This document shows, in pieces, positions 20,462-29,931 of a stretch of 64,000 bases of DNA. Numbering within the stretch: position 1 is the stretch's first letter; every line of letters begins with the position of its first letter. Below the pieces are notes generated by a model. The model saw nothing but the letters and a program-made list of their open reading frames with translations. It did no database searches and had not been told where the DNA came from. Position numbers and translations under genes: made by a program. Origin of the DNA: Janthinobacterium lividum (GTDB lineage Bacteria; Pseudomonadota; Gammaproteobacteria; Burkholderiales; Burkholderiaceae_D); contig NZ_CP075583.1 in the NCBI RefSeq assembly GCF_023509035.1, forward strand, positions 6,076,001-6,140,000. The letters are read 5' to 3'.

Positions 20462-22561
20462 TTAACCTTTGCTGCGGCGGCGCGGCATGCCATCCATGCC
20501 GCCACGATCCATGCCGCCACGCGACTGACCACCGGAACGCGCCTGACCACCGGCACCACCGCCGGCATTGCGGCGCGGACCCGTGTTGGCGAAGCCGAAG
20601 GTCGTTTGCAGCGGATCGGGCTGGCGCGGACCGCGTTGCGGCGCGCGACCTTCGCCACCGGCCGGACGTCCCTGGCCCTGGCCTGCCGCACGCGGCGGAC
20701 GACCCTGGCCTTGCGGCGAACCTTCGAACGATGCCGACGAGCGGGGCTGGCCACCCTGGAACGGACCTTGCGGCTGGCCACGGCCCGGACCACGCGCTTC
20801 GCTTGGACGGCCTGCGCCGCCTGGGCGACCCTGGCCTTGCGGACGGGCAAACTGGCCCTGCGGCTGACCACGACGCGGCGCGACCGGGAAAGGATCGGCG
20901 TTGCGGTTGCTCACATCGATGCGGTTGCCATTCGGCTCGTCATCGCGGCTGGCCTTGCGCGCTTCGCGGCCCTTGACGGCGCCAGCAGCACGGGGGTCGC
21001 CCGATGCCGGCATCTTCTTTTCAATGCCGTAGGCGGTCAACAGGTCACGCACGGTGTTTTCATCCATCTCTTCCCAGCGGCCGCGTTTCAGGCCGCTCGG
21101 CAGGGTCATGGCGCCGTAGCGCGTACGAATCAGGCGCGACACGGTCAGGCCGATGGCTTCGAACATGCGGCGCACTTCGCGGTTACGGCCTTCGCCGATC
21201 ACCACGCGGTACCACTTGTTGATGCCTTCGCCGCCGCCATCGGCGATCTTCGAGAACTGCGCCAGGCCATCTTCCAGCTCGACGCCGGCCAGCAGTTTCT
21301 GACGCATGCCCTCTTCCAGCTCGCCCAGGGTACGCACGGCGTACTCGCGGTCGATGCCGTAGCGCGGGTGCATCAGGCGGTTGGCCAGGTCACCGGACGT
21401 GGTAAACAGCAGCAAGCCTTCCGTGTTGAAGTCGAGACGGCCAACGGCCAGCCACTTGCCCGCTTTCATGGTCGGCAGGCGGTCGAACACGGATGGACGG
21501 CCGTCCGGGTCGTTATGACTGACGATTTCGCCGGCCGGCTTGTGATACACGAGCACTCTTGGCGGCTTCTTGCTGACGCGGCGCTGGATCAACTTGCCGT
21601 TGATGCGCACGTGGTCGCTCGGCAAGATGCGCTGGCCGATGTGGGCCGGCTCGCCATTCACGGACACGCGGCCCGAAATGATCAGGTCTTCCATGTCGCG
21701 GCGCGAACCGAGACCGGCTTCGGCCAGCACCTTGTGCAGCTTCGGCGCGTCGTCGTCGGACGTCAGGTCGCGACGCACGGCCACTTTCTGCACGCGGCCC
21801 GTGCCGCCTTCTTCACTGTCGAAAGCGTCGGAGGTGACAAACGAGAACACGGCATCAGCGTCGCTGAGTTTCCCCGGCGCAGCCTGGCGGCCCTTGCCCT
21901 TCTTACGGCTCTTGCCAGCATTCTTGCCAGCGCCCGCCACGTCGTTGCGCGGACCACGCGGCAGGCGCGGGCCGGACACGAGGTTGCCTTCGGCATCGAA
22001 CACGTCGGCGACAGGCGCGGCGGCTTGCTCGGCGGCAGGCGCTGCTGCAGCTGTCTCGGCTGCCTGCGGCGCTTCGGCGCGCGGCGGCTGGCGCAGCGCG
22101 CGTTCCGCTTGCACGCCACGCATCTGGCGCGGACCACGGGTCGGGCGTGCTTCGGCCGGCTTGTCAGCGACGGCTTCCGGCGCCGTTTCAGCGACGGCGG
22201 CAGCGGCCTTGGCGGCGGCGCGGGCGCGCGGCGGACGCGGCGCAGGGGCGGCAACCGCCTCGGCAGCGGCCTCCGCGGCGTCAGCCACGGCCTTCAGGGC
22301 TGGCTTGGCGCGAGTTTTCTTGACGGCAGGTGCAGCTTCAGTTTCAGCAGCGGCGGCGACGGAGGATTCAGCAACTGAGTCGGCGGCCACGTCGGCTTTC
22401 GTGCGGCGCTTCGGCTTGGCAGCGGCGCTGTCGCCGGCAGCAGTAGTTGCAGCGGCGGCGGCCGTATCGGCTTCGATCTGGGCCTTGGTGCGGCGCTTGG
22501 GCTTGGCAACGATGGCTTCGTCGCTGGCGGTTACTGTCTCGGGTGTATTCGGATTATTCAT
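20462..22561 (-). CDS. rluB: 23S rRNA pseudouridine synthase B with long disordered tails
   Basis: RsuA/RluB-family enzyme that modifies U2605-type sites in 23S rRNA. 699 residues, more than twice the E. coli length. The enzymatic core (about 230-500) has an S4 RNA-binding domain ([25 protein letters not shown]), the catalytic aspartate in [13 protein letters not shown], and [11 protein letters not shown]. The N-terminal ~230 residues are Ala/Lys/Glu-rich with repeated PKRRTKA units. The C-terminal ~190 are Gly/Gln/Arg/Pro-rich with RGG-like repeats. I chose the ATG at 22561, which overlaps the scpB stop by 8 bases, over an upstream in-frame start at 22600. Confidence 0.93.
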   Translation of the reverse strand: MNNPNTPETVTASDEAIVAKPKRRTKAQIEADTAAAAATTAAGDSAAAKPKRRTKADVAADSVAESSVAAAAETEAAPAVKKTRAKPALKAVADAAEAAAEAVAAPAPRPPRARAAAKAAAAVAETAPEAVADKPAEARPTRGPRQMRGVQAERALRQPPRAEAPQAAETAAAAPAAEQAAAPVADVFDAEGNLVSGPRLPRGPRNDVAGAGKNAGKSRKKGKGRQAAPGKLSDADAVFSFVTSDAFDSEEGGTGRVQKVAVRRDLTSDDDAPKLHKVLAEAGLGSRRDMEDLIISGRVSVNGEPAHIGQRILPSDHVRINGKLIQRRVSKKPPRVLVYHKPAGEIVSHNDPDGRPSVFDRLPTMKAGKWLAVGRLDFNTEGLLLFTTSGDLANRLMHPRYGIDREYAVRTLGELEEGMRQKLLAGVELEDGLAQFSKIADGGGEGINKWYRVVIGEGRNREVRRMFEAIGLTVSRLIRTRYGAMTLPSGLKRGRWEEMDENTVRDLLTAYGIEKKMPASGDPRAAGAVKGREARKASRDDEPNGNRIDVSNRNADPFPVAPRRGQPQGQFARPQGQGRPGGAGRPSEARGPGRGQPQGPFQGGQPRSSASFEGSPQGQGRPPRAAGQGQGRPAGGEGRAPQRGPRQPDPLQTTFGFANTGPRRNAGGGAGGQARSGGQSRGGMDRGGMDGMPRRRSKG

Positions 22562-23348
22562 TCTTCGTTTCTTGGCTGTGCTGACCTGGCGCAGCGTCAA
22601 CCGTTAGTTCTGGCGCAGGGTCGTGAGTGTAGGCTTCGTCCGTGGGCGAAGCATCGGGGCCGGCATCAAGGCTTGCTGTCACATCTACATCTGTCACAGC
22701 CGTATTGCTACCTGCACCAAGCTGGGGGACAAGCTCATTGCTTGCCTTGTCAAAATTTTCTTGCAGGGCCGCTTCCAGGGCTTCGAGCCCATTGCCCTGC
22801 ATTTCACTGATTTGCTGCAAAGGCGGCAGCTGGGACAGCGAATGCAAACCCAGGTCATCCAAAAACTGCTTGGTGGTGGCCAGCAAAGCCGGCCGTCCCA
22901 CCACGTCGCGGTAGCCGATGGCATCAACCCAGCCACGGTCTTCCAGCATCTTGATCGTCTGCGAATTGACGGCAACGCCGCGAATTTCCTCGATATCGCC
23001 GCGCGTCACCGGCTGGCGGTAGGCGATGATGGCCAGGGTTTCCAGGGTCGCCCGCGAATACTTGGGCGGCCGCTCGGGCGTCATGCGATCGAGATACATC
23101 TTCATTTCCGGGCGACTTTGAAAGCGCCAGCCCGAAGCCAGACTGACGATCTCGATGCCGCGCCCTTCCCACTCATCGCGCAACTCTTCCAGCAATTGCT
23201 TGATCGTGTCGGCGCCAACGCCGACGCCACGCACGCGACCATTCTCGTCCGCATCGACGAACAGCTTCTTCAAGCTGTGGATCGTCAGCGACTCACGAGC
23301 GCACAGCAACGCGGTTTCGAGGACTTTTTTAGCCTCAATTGTATTCAT
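22554..23348 (-). CDS. scpB: Segregation and condensation protein B
   Basis: Kleisin-associated subunit of the SMC-ScpAB chromosome condensation complex. 264 residues. Two winged-helix domains occupy about 1-190, with [22 protein letters not shown] typical of the family. An acidic, Ala/Thr/Asp-rich disordered tail (about 205-264) follows. The scpB-rluB order with overlapping ends is common in betaproteobacteria. scpA is not in the window. Confidence 0.95.
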   Translation of the reverse strand: MNTIEAKKVLETALLCARESLTIHSLKKLFVDADENGRVRGVGVGADTIKQLLEELRDEWEGRGIEIVSLASGWRFQSRPEMKMYLDRMTPERPPKYSRATLETLAIIAYRQPVTRGDIEEIRGVAVNSQTIKMLEDRGWVDAIGYRDVVGRPALLATTKQFLDDLGLHSLSQLPPLQQISEMQGNGLEALEAALQENFDKASNELVPQLGAGSNTAVTDVDVTASLDAGPDASPTDEAYTHDPAPELTVDAAPGQHSQETKNE

Positions 23349-23746
23349 AGCAATTCTGTGCGGATGTGTGTTGCAATTCGTATGCAGAGAAAGAAATCAA
23401 AAACGTTCATTTCAACGTAACAGAGGGCAGACATCGATGATGACGCCGTGCTGGGTTACTAGTTGAGGCTGTTTTTCCGACGCCTTGGCCGATGCGCGCA
23501 AAGCGGGACTAAAGCGGATGCAGTGAAAGTCCTGCCATCCATGGTGCTGGCCTTAAATAACCAGCAATGAAACGAACTCCGGAGCAGCTGCTTTTCCTGT
23601 GGCGGTGAACCAGCCAGAAAGGAAAGCGACAGTCGTCGTTTCATCCAACGATGCCAATTGTACCTGATAAAAAGCGGAAAAGCGCAAAACCGGGCAAAAC
23701 ACGCGTTTTACCCGGCCCTGGCGCGACATATCGCCCTCACCCCGCA
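23349..23746. other. Intergenic region between glk and scpB
   Basis: 398 bp, probably the scpB promoter region plus the glk terminator (23686-23715). Short minus-strand frames exist but none has a ribosome binding site or coding-like composition. Confidence 0.45.
23686..23715 (-). terminator. Probable terminator of glk
   Basis: On the minus strand CCGGG-T-AAAAC pairs with GTTTT-G-CCCGG (23690-23715, one internal mismatch), followed by TTTTGCGCTTTT. It lies about 30 bp after the glk stop. Confidence 0.65.
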
Positions 23747-24766
23747 TCACAGGGAGGCAAGCTTCTCCGAGAGAATGGCCGATGCACCCAGGAAAGCTGG
23801 GTACTGCGCCGTGATGACGAAGGTCGGTACTTGCGACACATAATTGGCGAAGCGGCCCTTGCGCTCGAAGCGGGCGCGGAAACCGGAGCGGTCGAAACGC
23901 GCCCCCAGACGTGGCACGATGCCGCCGCCGATATAAATGCCGCCAAGCGCGCCCAGGGTGACGGCGACGTTGCCCGCCACGGTACCGAGCATGCAGCAGA
24001 ACGCCTCGATGACGTCGTCGCACAACTGGGATTCGCCAGCCAGCGCGCGGCGCGTGATTTCCGCCGCCGGCAAGGCTTCCGCCGGCACGCCCGCGCGGTC
24101 GGCCAGGGCGCGGTAGATCAGTTCCAGGCCATCGCCGGAAATCAGGCGCTCGGCCGAGACGTGCTCGTATTCACGCCAGGCAAATTGCAGAATGCTCACT
24201 TCCACTTCATTGAAAGGCGCAAAGCTGACGTGGCCGCCTTCGCTTTGCAGGGCAATCCAGCCGCCGTGCGAAGGAATCAGGCCGGACACGCCCAGGCCCG
24301 TGCCGGCGCCGATCAGGCCGATAGCCGTGTTCGGACGGGCCGTGCCCGCGCCCACTTGGTGCTTTTGCTCGCTCGACAGCTGCGGCAAGGCGCGCGCCAG
24401 GGCCGTGAAATCGTTGACCACGTCCAGGGTCGTGAAACCGCACTCTTCGCGCATGGCGCGGATCGAGAACGACCAGTGGTGGTTCGTCATGCTGAGGAAA
24501 TCGCCGTCGACCGGATTGGCGATAGCGATCATGGCGTGGCGCACGGCTTGCCCGCCGGCGGCAGCGATGTGCGGCAGGGCCAGGTAGGCTTGCAGGGCGG
24601 CGGACAGGCTCGGGTAATCGGCACAGGGCAACACTTCCACCAAAGTGATGTGGCCAGCGGCCACTTCCAGGGCGAAACGGGCATTGGTGCCGCCCACGTC
24701 GGCCAGCAGGCGCGGTCCATCGGCGAAGGCGGAAGTCGGCAGTACGGGAGAAGACGAAGCGCTCAT
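23747..24766 (-). CDS. glk: Glucokinase
   Basis: Phosphorylates glucose to glucose-6-phosphate with ATP in the cytoplasm. 339 residues of the proteobacterial Glk type. Motifs are the phosphate loop [12 protein letters not shown] (DVGGTN at 23-28), VVNDFTALA, and the second ATP-binding loop [22 protein letters not shown] continues the sugar-binding region. The ATG at 24766 starts the conserved protein, although the frame is open 9 codons further. A palindromic operator candidate lies 75 bp upstream. Confidence 0.95.
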   Translation of the reverse strand: MSASSSPVLPTSAFADGPRLLADVGGTNARFALEVAAGHITLVEVLPCADYPSLSAALQAYLALPHIAAAGGQAVRHAMIAIANPVDGDFLSMTNHHWSFSIRAMREECGFTTLDVVNDFTALARALPQLSSEQKHQVGAGTARPNTAIGLIGAGTGLGVSGLIPSHGGWIALQSEGGHVSFAPFNEVEVSILQFAWREYEHVSAERLISGDGLELIYRALADRAGVPAEALPAAEITRRALAGESQLCDDVIEAFCCMLGTVAGNVAVTLGALGGIYIGGGIVPRLGARFDRSGFRARFERKGRFANYVSQVPTFVITAQYPAFLGASAILSEKLASL

Positions 24767-25155
24767 GATTTTAAATGATGAAGTGGGACGCATGGGACGC
24801 CAAGCTTAAAGGATGAATGCGCCCGGAGGCAAGCAAAGTTTGTAGTTTAAGTACATCAAAACAAGCCTTTATTGGTAGTTCCACTCCAAATGCAACAGGC
24901 AGCGCCAAAATTGCTTAGAAACAATGATTTATAGTAAGCACTTGCACTCACCAGGCACGCGAAAAGCATGCTGCACAGCAGCAGGAATCGCCTTGAAAGC
25001 AGAGTATGCCGGAGTTTGCGCAAAGCCGCTTTGTCCGCGGCGAGGCTGGTGTGGCGCTGCCGTCCTGGCAGCCCGGCGATGGTGTTTTCGTATTATTACT
25101 ACCGGTTTTTACCGCGGATTTTTACTGCCAAGCTGGCGTGCAGGACGCTGCGGGA
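24767..25155. other. Intergenic region between the DedA-rhodanese gene and glk
   Basis: 389 bp with no convincing gene. The glk-proximal half is AT-rich and should hold the glk promoter, for example TTGCAT with ATAAAG at 17 bp spacing on the minus strand, a weak match. It also holds the palindrome at 24841-24855. Confidence 0.45.
24841..24855. promoter_or_regulatory. HexR-like palindromic operator candidate upstream of glk
   Basis: TGTAGTTTAAGTACA has the symmetric frame TGTA-N-TT-N-AA-N-TACA and resembles the TGTA...TACA operators described for the sugar-catabolism repressor HexR. It lies 75 bp upstream of the glk start. No hexR gene is in the window, so this is an inference from the motif and target. 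Confidence 0.45.
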
Positions 25156-26118
25156 TCAGGAGGGCAAGCCTTCACCCAGCAAGCTGGCGGGCGCCGGCTG
25201 GTCCGAGCGATAGGCGGCATTCCACGCATCGAGGCCGCCATGCAGGGGCTTGGCGCGGTGAAAGCCGTGCTGGTGCAGCAGCTTGGCCACTTGTGCGGCC
25301 GTCACGTCATTGGGACAGCTGCAATACACGATGATGTGGCGGTCCTTGTCCATGGCGATCATGGCCGGCACCGGTTCCTTGCCATTGAAAAACAAGGCGC
25401 CCGGCACAGCCGGTTCCAGCGCCTGCGCCGTGGCGCTGCGGGCGTCAACCATCAGCGGTTCCTCGCCCTGCTCTATGAGTTCGAGCAATTCGTCGATGCC
25501 GATGCGCTCGATTTGCAAGGCCTGGCGGAAGCGCCGGCGTTCGAGGAATTTGTACAGCAGGAACAAGCCCAGCAAGGTCGCCAGCATCAGCAAGGCCGTG
25601 CTGCCCATGGTGCTGAGCAAGTCGAGCACCTGTTGCACGCTGGAATGGAAAATCACGCCGACGACGATGCCCGTGCCGCTCCACAGCAAGGCGCCCAGGC
25701 CCGCGTACAGGAAGAACAGGCCCGGCGGCGTGCCCAGCGCGCCCGACATGGGCGCGGCGACGGTATTGAATCCCGGCACGAATTTGGAGACGATCAGGGC
25801 TTTCGGGCCCCAACGCTTGAATTTATCTTCCGTCTGGCTGACGCAGTAATCGGGCGACAGCGAGATGCGACATAGCAGCCGCAGGATGCGCTTGCCGAAA
25901 TGCCGGCCCGCGCGGAACCACGTGAAGTCGCTGATCAGGCAAGCGCCCAGCGCGGCAGCCAGCACCAGCCCCCCATTCATGTCGCCATCGACGGCCAGCG
26001 CCCCCGCCACCACGAGGATGGGAAAAGCGGGAATCGGCAGGCCGAGCTGCTCCACCAGCACGATGCCAAAGACAATCAGGACACCGTAATGTTCGAGCAG
26101 ATAAATGAGGTTGGGCAT
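25156..26118 (-). CDS. DedA-family membrane protein fused to a rhodanese domain
   Basis: 320 residues. The N-terminal part (about 1-195) is a DedA/SNARE-associated transporter-like domain with several membrane segments and the motifs PIPAFPILVVAGAL and SKFVPGFNTVAAPMSG. The C-terminal part (about 205-305) is a rhodanese domain with VDARS and the active-site loop around C266 (VYCSCPND), followed by a GGLDAW motif. DedA proteins are linked to lipid-carrier recycling and membrane homeostasis; rhodanese domains carry sulfane sulfur on cysteine. The gene starts 27 bp after the ABC ATPase stop on the same strand and may be co-transcribed. The role of the fusion is unknown. Confidence 0.92.
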   Translation of the reverse strand: MPNLIYLLEHYGVLIVFGIVLVEQLGLPIPAFPILVVAGALAVDGDMNGGLVLAAALGACLISDFTWFRAGRHFGKRILRLLCRISLSPDYCVSQTEDKFKRWGPKALIVSKFVPGFNTVAAPMSGALGTPPGLFFLYAGLGALLWSGTGIVVGVIFHSSVQQVLDLLSTMGSTALLMLATLLGLFLLYKFLERRRFRQALQIERIGIDELLELIEQGEEPLMVDARSATAQALEPAVPGALFFNGKEPVPAMIAMDKDRHIIVYCSCPNDVTAAQVAKLLHQHGFHRAKPLHGGLDAWNAAYRSDQPAPASLLGEGLPS

Positions 26119-26145
26119 GGCCGCTATCTTACCGTAAAAGCGTGT

Positions 26146-27837
26146 TTAGATTTGCACGCCCTTCGGTATGGCGCTCAATAGGGTGCGCGTGTACGGATGC
26201 ACGGGATTGCGGTACAGCTCATCCGAATCCGCCAGTTCCACCACTTGCCCCTTGTGCATCACCATCACCTGGTCGGCGATGTATTTGACCACGGACAAAT
26301 CGTGCGAGATGAAGATGTAGGACAGGCCGAATTCATCCTGCAAGTCCTGCAGCAAGTTCAATACCTGCGCCTGCACCGACACGTCGAGCGCCGACACGGA
26401 TTCGTCGCACACGAGGATTTCCGGCTGCATGGTCAGGCAGCGGGCAATGGCGATGCGCTGGCGTTGGCCACCGGAAAACTCGTGCGGATAGCGGTGGAAG
26501 GCCTGCTCGGGCAGCCCCACCTTGTCGAGCAGCCAGTAGGCCTTGGCGATGCGTTCCTGGTCATTCGCGCCGATCTTGTGGATGCGCATCGGTTCCAGCA
26601 GGATCTGCCCCACCGTGAAACGGGGATTCAAGGACGCATACGGATTCTGGAAGATGATCTGGATGCGGCGTTTATAGGGCAAATATTCCTTGTTCGGCAT
26701 GGCAATCAAATCCTTGCCGTGGAACATGGCCGTGCCGCCAGTTGCCTGGTGCAGGCGCAGCAGGGTCAGGCCCACCGTCGTCTTGCCTGAGCCGGACTCG
26801 CCCACCACGCCCAGGGTCTTGCCGCGTGGCAAAGTGAACGACACATCCTTGACGGCCTGGAATTCGCGCTTGCCGAACAACCCTTCACGCGTATAAAAGC
26901 TTTTACTCAGGTTATTCACCACCAACACGGGCTCGTCGCCCGGCGTGTAGCCACGCGTGCGCTGTTTGACTTCCACGCCGGGGCCAGCCTTGCCTTCCAT
27001 ATAGTCGGCGATGACGGGCAAGCGCCACGGGCGCTCATCCAAGGACGGGCGGCAATGCAGCAGCGCTTTGGTATAAGCGTCGGTCGGCGCTTCAAATACT
27101 TGCCGCACTTCGCCCGTTTCGCGCACCTCGCCATGGCGCATGACGATCACCTGGTCGGCGATCTCGCCCACCAGGCCCAGGTCATGGGTAATGAAGAGCA
27201 CGGACATTTGATGCTTCTTTTGCAGCGCGGCGATCAAGTCCATGATCTGCTTCTGGATCGTCACGTCCAGCGCCGTCGTCGGCTCGTCCGCGATCAAGAG
27301 CTTCGGTTCACAGGCGATCGCCATGGCGATCATCACGCGCTGCTGCTGGCCGCCCGACATCTGGCTCGGGTAAGCGTCGATCTTCGCGGAGGGATCGGGT
27401 ATGCCCACCTCTTCGAGCAGCGCCAAGGTGCGGGCGCGCGCCTGCTTGCGATTCATGCCCATGTGCTGGCGCAACACTTCGGCGATCTGGAAGCCGACCG
27501 TAAACACGGGGTTCAGCGACGACATCGGCTCCTGGAAGATCATCGAGATATCCTTGCCGCACATGGTGCGCCGCTCGGCGATCGACAATTTGAGCAGGTC
27601 GCGCCCGCCAAAGTGGATGCTGGAAGCAGGATCTATGATGGTGTTATCTGGCGGCAACAAGCCCATCACGGCCAGCGAGCTGACGGACTTGCCACTGCCC
27701 GATTCGCCCACCAGCGCCACGGTGCTGTTGCGCGGCACGTTGAACGAGATGCCCTTGACGGCTTCGAACGTGGTCTTCTTGTCCAGGCGGAAGGTGACGC
27801 GCAGATCGCGCACTTCCAACAGGTTATTCTGGTCCAT
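26146..27837 (-). CDS. Oligopeptide ABC transporter, double ATP-binding subunit
   Basis: 563 residues containing two complete ABC cassettes, the YejF/DppD-DppF fusion type. Cassette 1 has Walker A GESGSGKS (about 45-52), signature MSGGQQQRV and Walker [13 protein letters not shown]. Cassette 2 has GESGSGKTT, signature FSGGQRQRI and [12 protein letters not shown]. The oligopeptide-specific C-terminal tail ([15 protein letters not shown]) is present. AGGAG 6 bases upstream fixes the ATG at 27837. It energises import with the two permeases and binding protein encoded just upstream. The second Walker B region has DES instead of DEP, usual in this family. Confidence 0.94.
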   Translation of the reverse strand: MDQNNLLEVRDLRVTFRLDKKTTFEAVKGISFNVPRNSTVALVGESGSGKSVSSLAVMGLLPPDNTIIDPASSIHFGGRDLLKLSIAERRTMCGKDISMIFQEPMSSLNPVFTVGFQIAEVLRQHMGMNRKQARARTLALLEEVGIPDPSAKIDAYPSQMSGGQQQRVMIAMAIACEPKLLIADEPTTALDVTIQKQIMDLIAALQKKHQMSVLFITHDLGLVGEIADQVIVMRHGEVRETGEVRQVFEAPTDAYTKALLHCRPSLDERPWRLPVIADYMEGKAGPGVEVKQRTRGYTPGDEPVLVVNNLSKSFYTREGLFGKREFQAVKDVSFTLPRGKTLGVVGESGSGKTTVGLTLLRLHQATGGTAMFHGKDLIAMPNKEYLPYKRRIQIIFQNPYASLNPRFTVGQILLEPMRIHKIGANDQERIAKAYWLLDKVGLPEQAFHRYPHEFSGGQRQRIAIARCLTMQPEILVCDESVSALDVSVQAQVLNLLQDLQDEFGLSYIFISHDLSVVKYIADQVMVMHKGQVVELADSDELYRNPVHPYTRTLLSAIPKGVQI

Positions 27838-27846
27838 GAGCAACTC

Positions 27847-28956
27847 CTATTTCACTTTGGGGTCGAGCGCATCGCGCAAGGCATCAGTAAACAGCGAGAA
27901 CGCCGTCACCAGCACGGCCATCGCCGTGGCGGCGGCTGTCAGCTGCCACCATTTGCCCAGGATCAGTTCATTTTGTGCCTCGTTGAGCATGCTGCCCCAC
28001 GAGACGGTGCCCACCGGCACGCCAAAGCCCAGGAAGCTCAGAATCACTTCGGCCTTGATGAAGCCCACCACGAGAATCGACATTTGCACCAGCGCCACGT
28101 GGCTGACGTTCGGGAAGATGTGCGAAAACATCTTGCGCCAGTGCGAGGCGCCGATGGCGTCGGCCGCCATCACGTATTCGCGCGCCTTGTGCTTGATGTA
28201 TTCGGCGCGGATCAAGCGGTATGGCCCCGTCCAGCCTGTCAGTCCGAGGATCAGCACGATGGTCAGCACGCCCTTCTGCTGCAGCACGGCCGCCACCGTC
28301 AAAATCATCAGGATCGATGGAATCGACGTGAAAATGCTGTAGAACCAGTTGAAGAAATCATCGACCATGCCGCCGAAGTAGCCAGACACGGCGCCAAAGA
28401 TGGTGCCCAGCACCACGGCCAGCAAGGCTGCCACCAGGCCCACGACGATCGACGTTTCGCCGCCCTTGATGGTTTTCTGCAGGATGTCGTGGCCCCACTT
28501 GTCGGCGCCGAACGGCAAGGTTGCCGCCTTGTGCGTGACGAGTTTCTTGGCCTTGCCCATGCCGGCGCGCAAGGCCGTCAAGTCGTCGGCCAGCGGGTCG
28601 GTGACGCCGTACATCTCGACGCCGGCGGAAGGATTGCTGCCCATCTGGGCGCGCAGTTCCGCGATATCGTCGGCCAGGGGATCGAGCACGTTGACGGGGG
28701 TGGGTGCGCTGCGCTCGTCCGTCACCGGCATCGCGGCATCGGCGGCGACATCCTTGTCGGCGCCCACAAAGGTGGGCGGCGCATAACTGACGGCCACTTC
28801 GTCTTCCCAGTTCGAGGCTACCAGGCCGCTGGCGGACGCCAGCACCAGCAGGAAAAAGGCGCCGACCACGGCCAGCGATACCATTGCAATCTTGTCGCCG
28901 CGCAAACGGCGCCACGCCAGGGCCCACAGGCCGGGCGATGTATGAGGTTTCGACAT
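27847..28956 (-). CDS. Oligopeptide ABC transporter permease (YejE/DppC-like)
   Basis: 369 residues. TM1 (about 23-45) is followed by a long extracytoplasmic segment (about 46-150) and then the five-helix transporter core. The permease coupling motif appears as EYVMAADAIGASHWRKMFSHIFPN. The core aligns in type with DppC/YejE subunits (LPFGADKWGHDILQ, FLGFGVPVGTVSWGSML). The segment after TM1 is about 60 residues longer than in common DppC proteins and carries a 15-residue internal repeat, DPLADDIAELRAQMG / DPLADDLTALRAGMG. It sits between the ATPase gene and the frameshifted partner permease. Confidence 0.93.
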   Translation of the reverse strand: MSKPHTSPGLWALAWRRLRGDKIAMVSLAVVGAFFLLVLASASGLVASNWEDEVAVSYAPPTFVGADKDVAADAAMPVTDERSAPTPVNVLDPLADDIAELRAQMGSNPSAGVEMYGVTDPLADDLTALRAGMGKAKKLVTHKAATLPFGADKWGHDILQKTIKGGETSIVVGLVAALLAVVLGTIFGAVSGYFGGMVDDFFNWFYSIFTSIPSILMILTVAAVLQQKGVLTIVLILGLTGWTGPYRLIRAEYIKHKAREYVMAADAIGASHWRKMFSHIFPNVSHVALVQMSILVVGFIKAEVILSFLGFGVPVGTVSWGSMLNEAQNELILGKWWQLTAAATAMAVLVTAFSLFTDALRDALDPKVK

Positions 28957-28965
28957 CGTCTCTTT

Positions 28966-29903
28966 CTACTTCAGTTGTACGCGAGGATCGACCGCCTGGT
29001 ACAGCAGGTCGGTGAGCAGGTTGAAGAGCATGGTGGCGGCGGCAACATACACGGTGATCGCCTTGATCACAGGAAAGTCGCTGCGCTCGACAGCCAGGAT
29101 CACTTCACGCCCGATGCCGGGGATGCCAAAGAAACGCTCGAGCAGGAAAGCGCCGATCAGCAGGGCCGGCAAGTTCGACATCACATAAGTAATGATGGGA
29201 ATGCCGGCATTGCGCAGCACGTGCACCCACATGATGCGGCCTTCCTTCAAGCCCTTGGCGCGCGCCGTGCGCACGTAATCCTGGTTGGCCTCGTCCAGCA
29301 CGAAAGTGCGGAACAGGCGCAGGGTCGGCGCGATGGAGACGGCCAGGCCAATCAGGATCGGCAAGGTCGAATAGCGCAGCAGGTTTTCCCAGAAGCTGTC
29401 ACCCCAGCCCTGCACGGGGAACAGTCCCAGCTTGTAGGCAAAGCCGTACTGGAAGACGATGATGTAGACGAGGATGGAAATCGACATGCCCACCGTACAG
29501 GCGATCATGACGGCGCGGTCCGTCAGCGAACCGCGCACAAACGCGATGGCCAGCGCCAGCGCCACGCCAAAGAAGGTTTCCAGCACGGTCAGCGGGATCA
29601 GCACCATCATCGACGGCCCCAGGCGCGAAGTGATGATGTGCGACACGGACTCCCCGTGGCCCAGCTCTGGCCAAAGTCAAAGGTGACGATCTGCTTGATG
29701 AAGATCCACAGTTGCACGTAGTACGGCTGGTCGACGCCCAGCTGGCGGCGGATGTTGGCGATGCTTTCCGCACTCGACATTTTGCCGGCCAGGATGTAGG
29801 CGGGATCGCCGCCCACCCAGTTGAACAGGATAAACACCAGCAGGACGACGCCCAGCATGGTGGGCAGCATCTGCCACAAGCGGCGCAGGATATAAGCGAA
29901 CAT
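28966..29903 (-). pseudogene. Oligopeptide ABC transporter permease (YejB/DppB-like), frameshifted
   Basis: The gene starts at ATG 29903 (AAGGA upstream) with MFAYILRRLWQMLPTMLGVV, and the N-terminal frame runs to FGQSWATG. The C-terminal frame, from about 29646 to 28966, continues the same protein with ESVSHIITSRLGPS and includes the DppB-type motif DYVRTARAKGLKEGR. The break is at the C4 run 29652-29655; one more C would give a single 312-residue protein of normal length. Without this subunit the importer could not work. The neighbours are intact, so a sequencing or assembly indel is at least as likely as a real mutation. Confidence 0.88.
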
Positions 29904-29931
29904 AATGATTCCTTGTTGTTATAAGTTGCGC

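Noticed and set aside
27055..29721. 888-codon open frame antisense to the importer genes
   Set aside because: It spans three genes of the opposite strand and has His/Gln/Arg-rich shadow composition.
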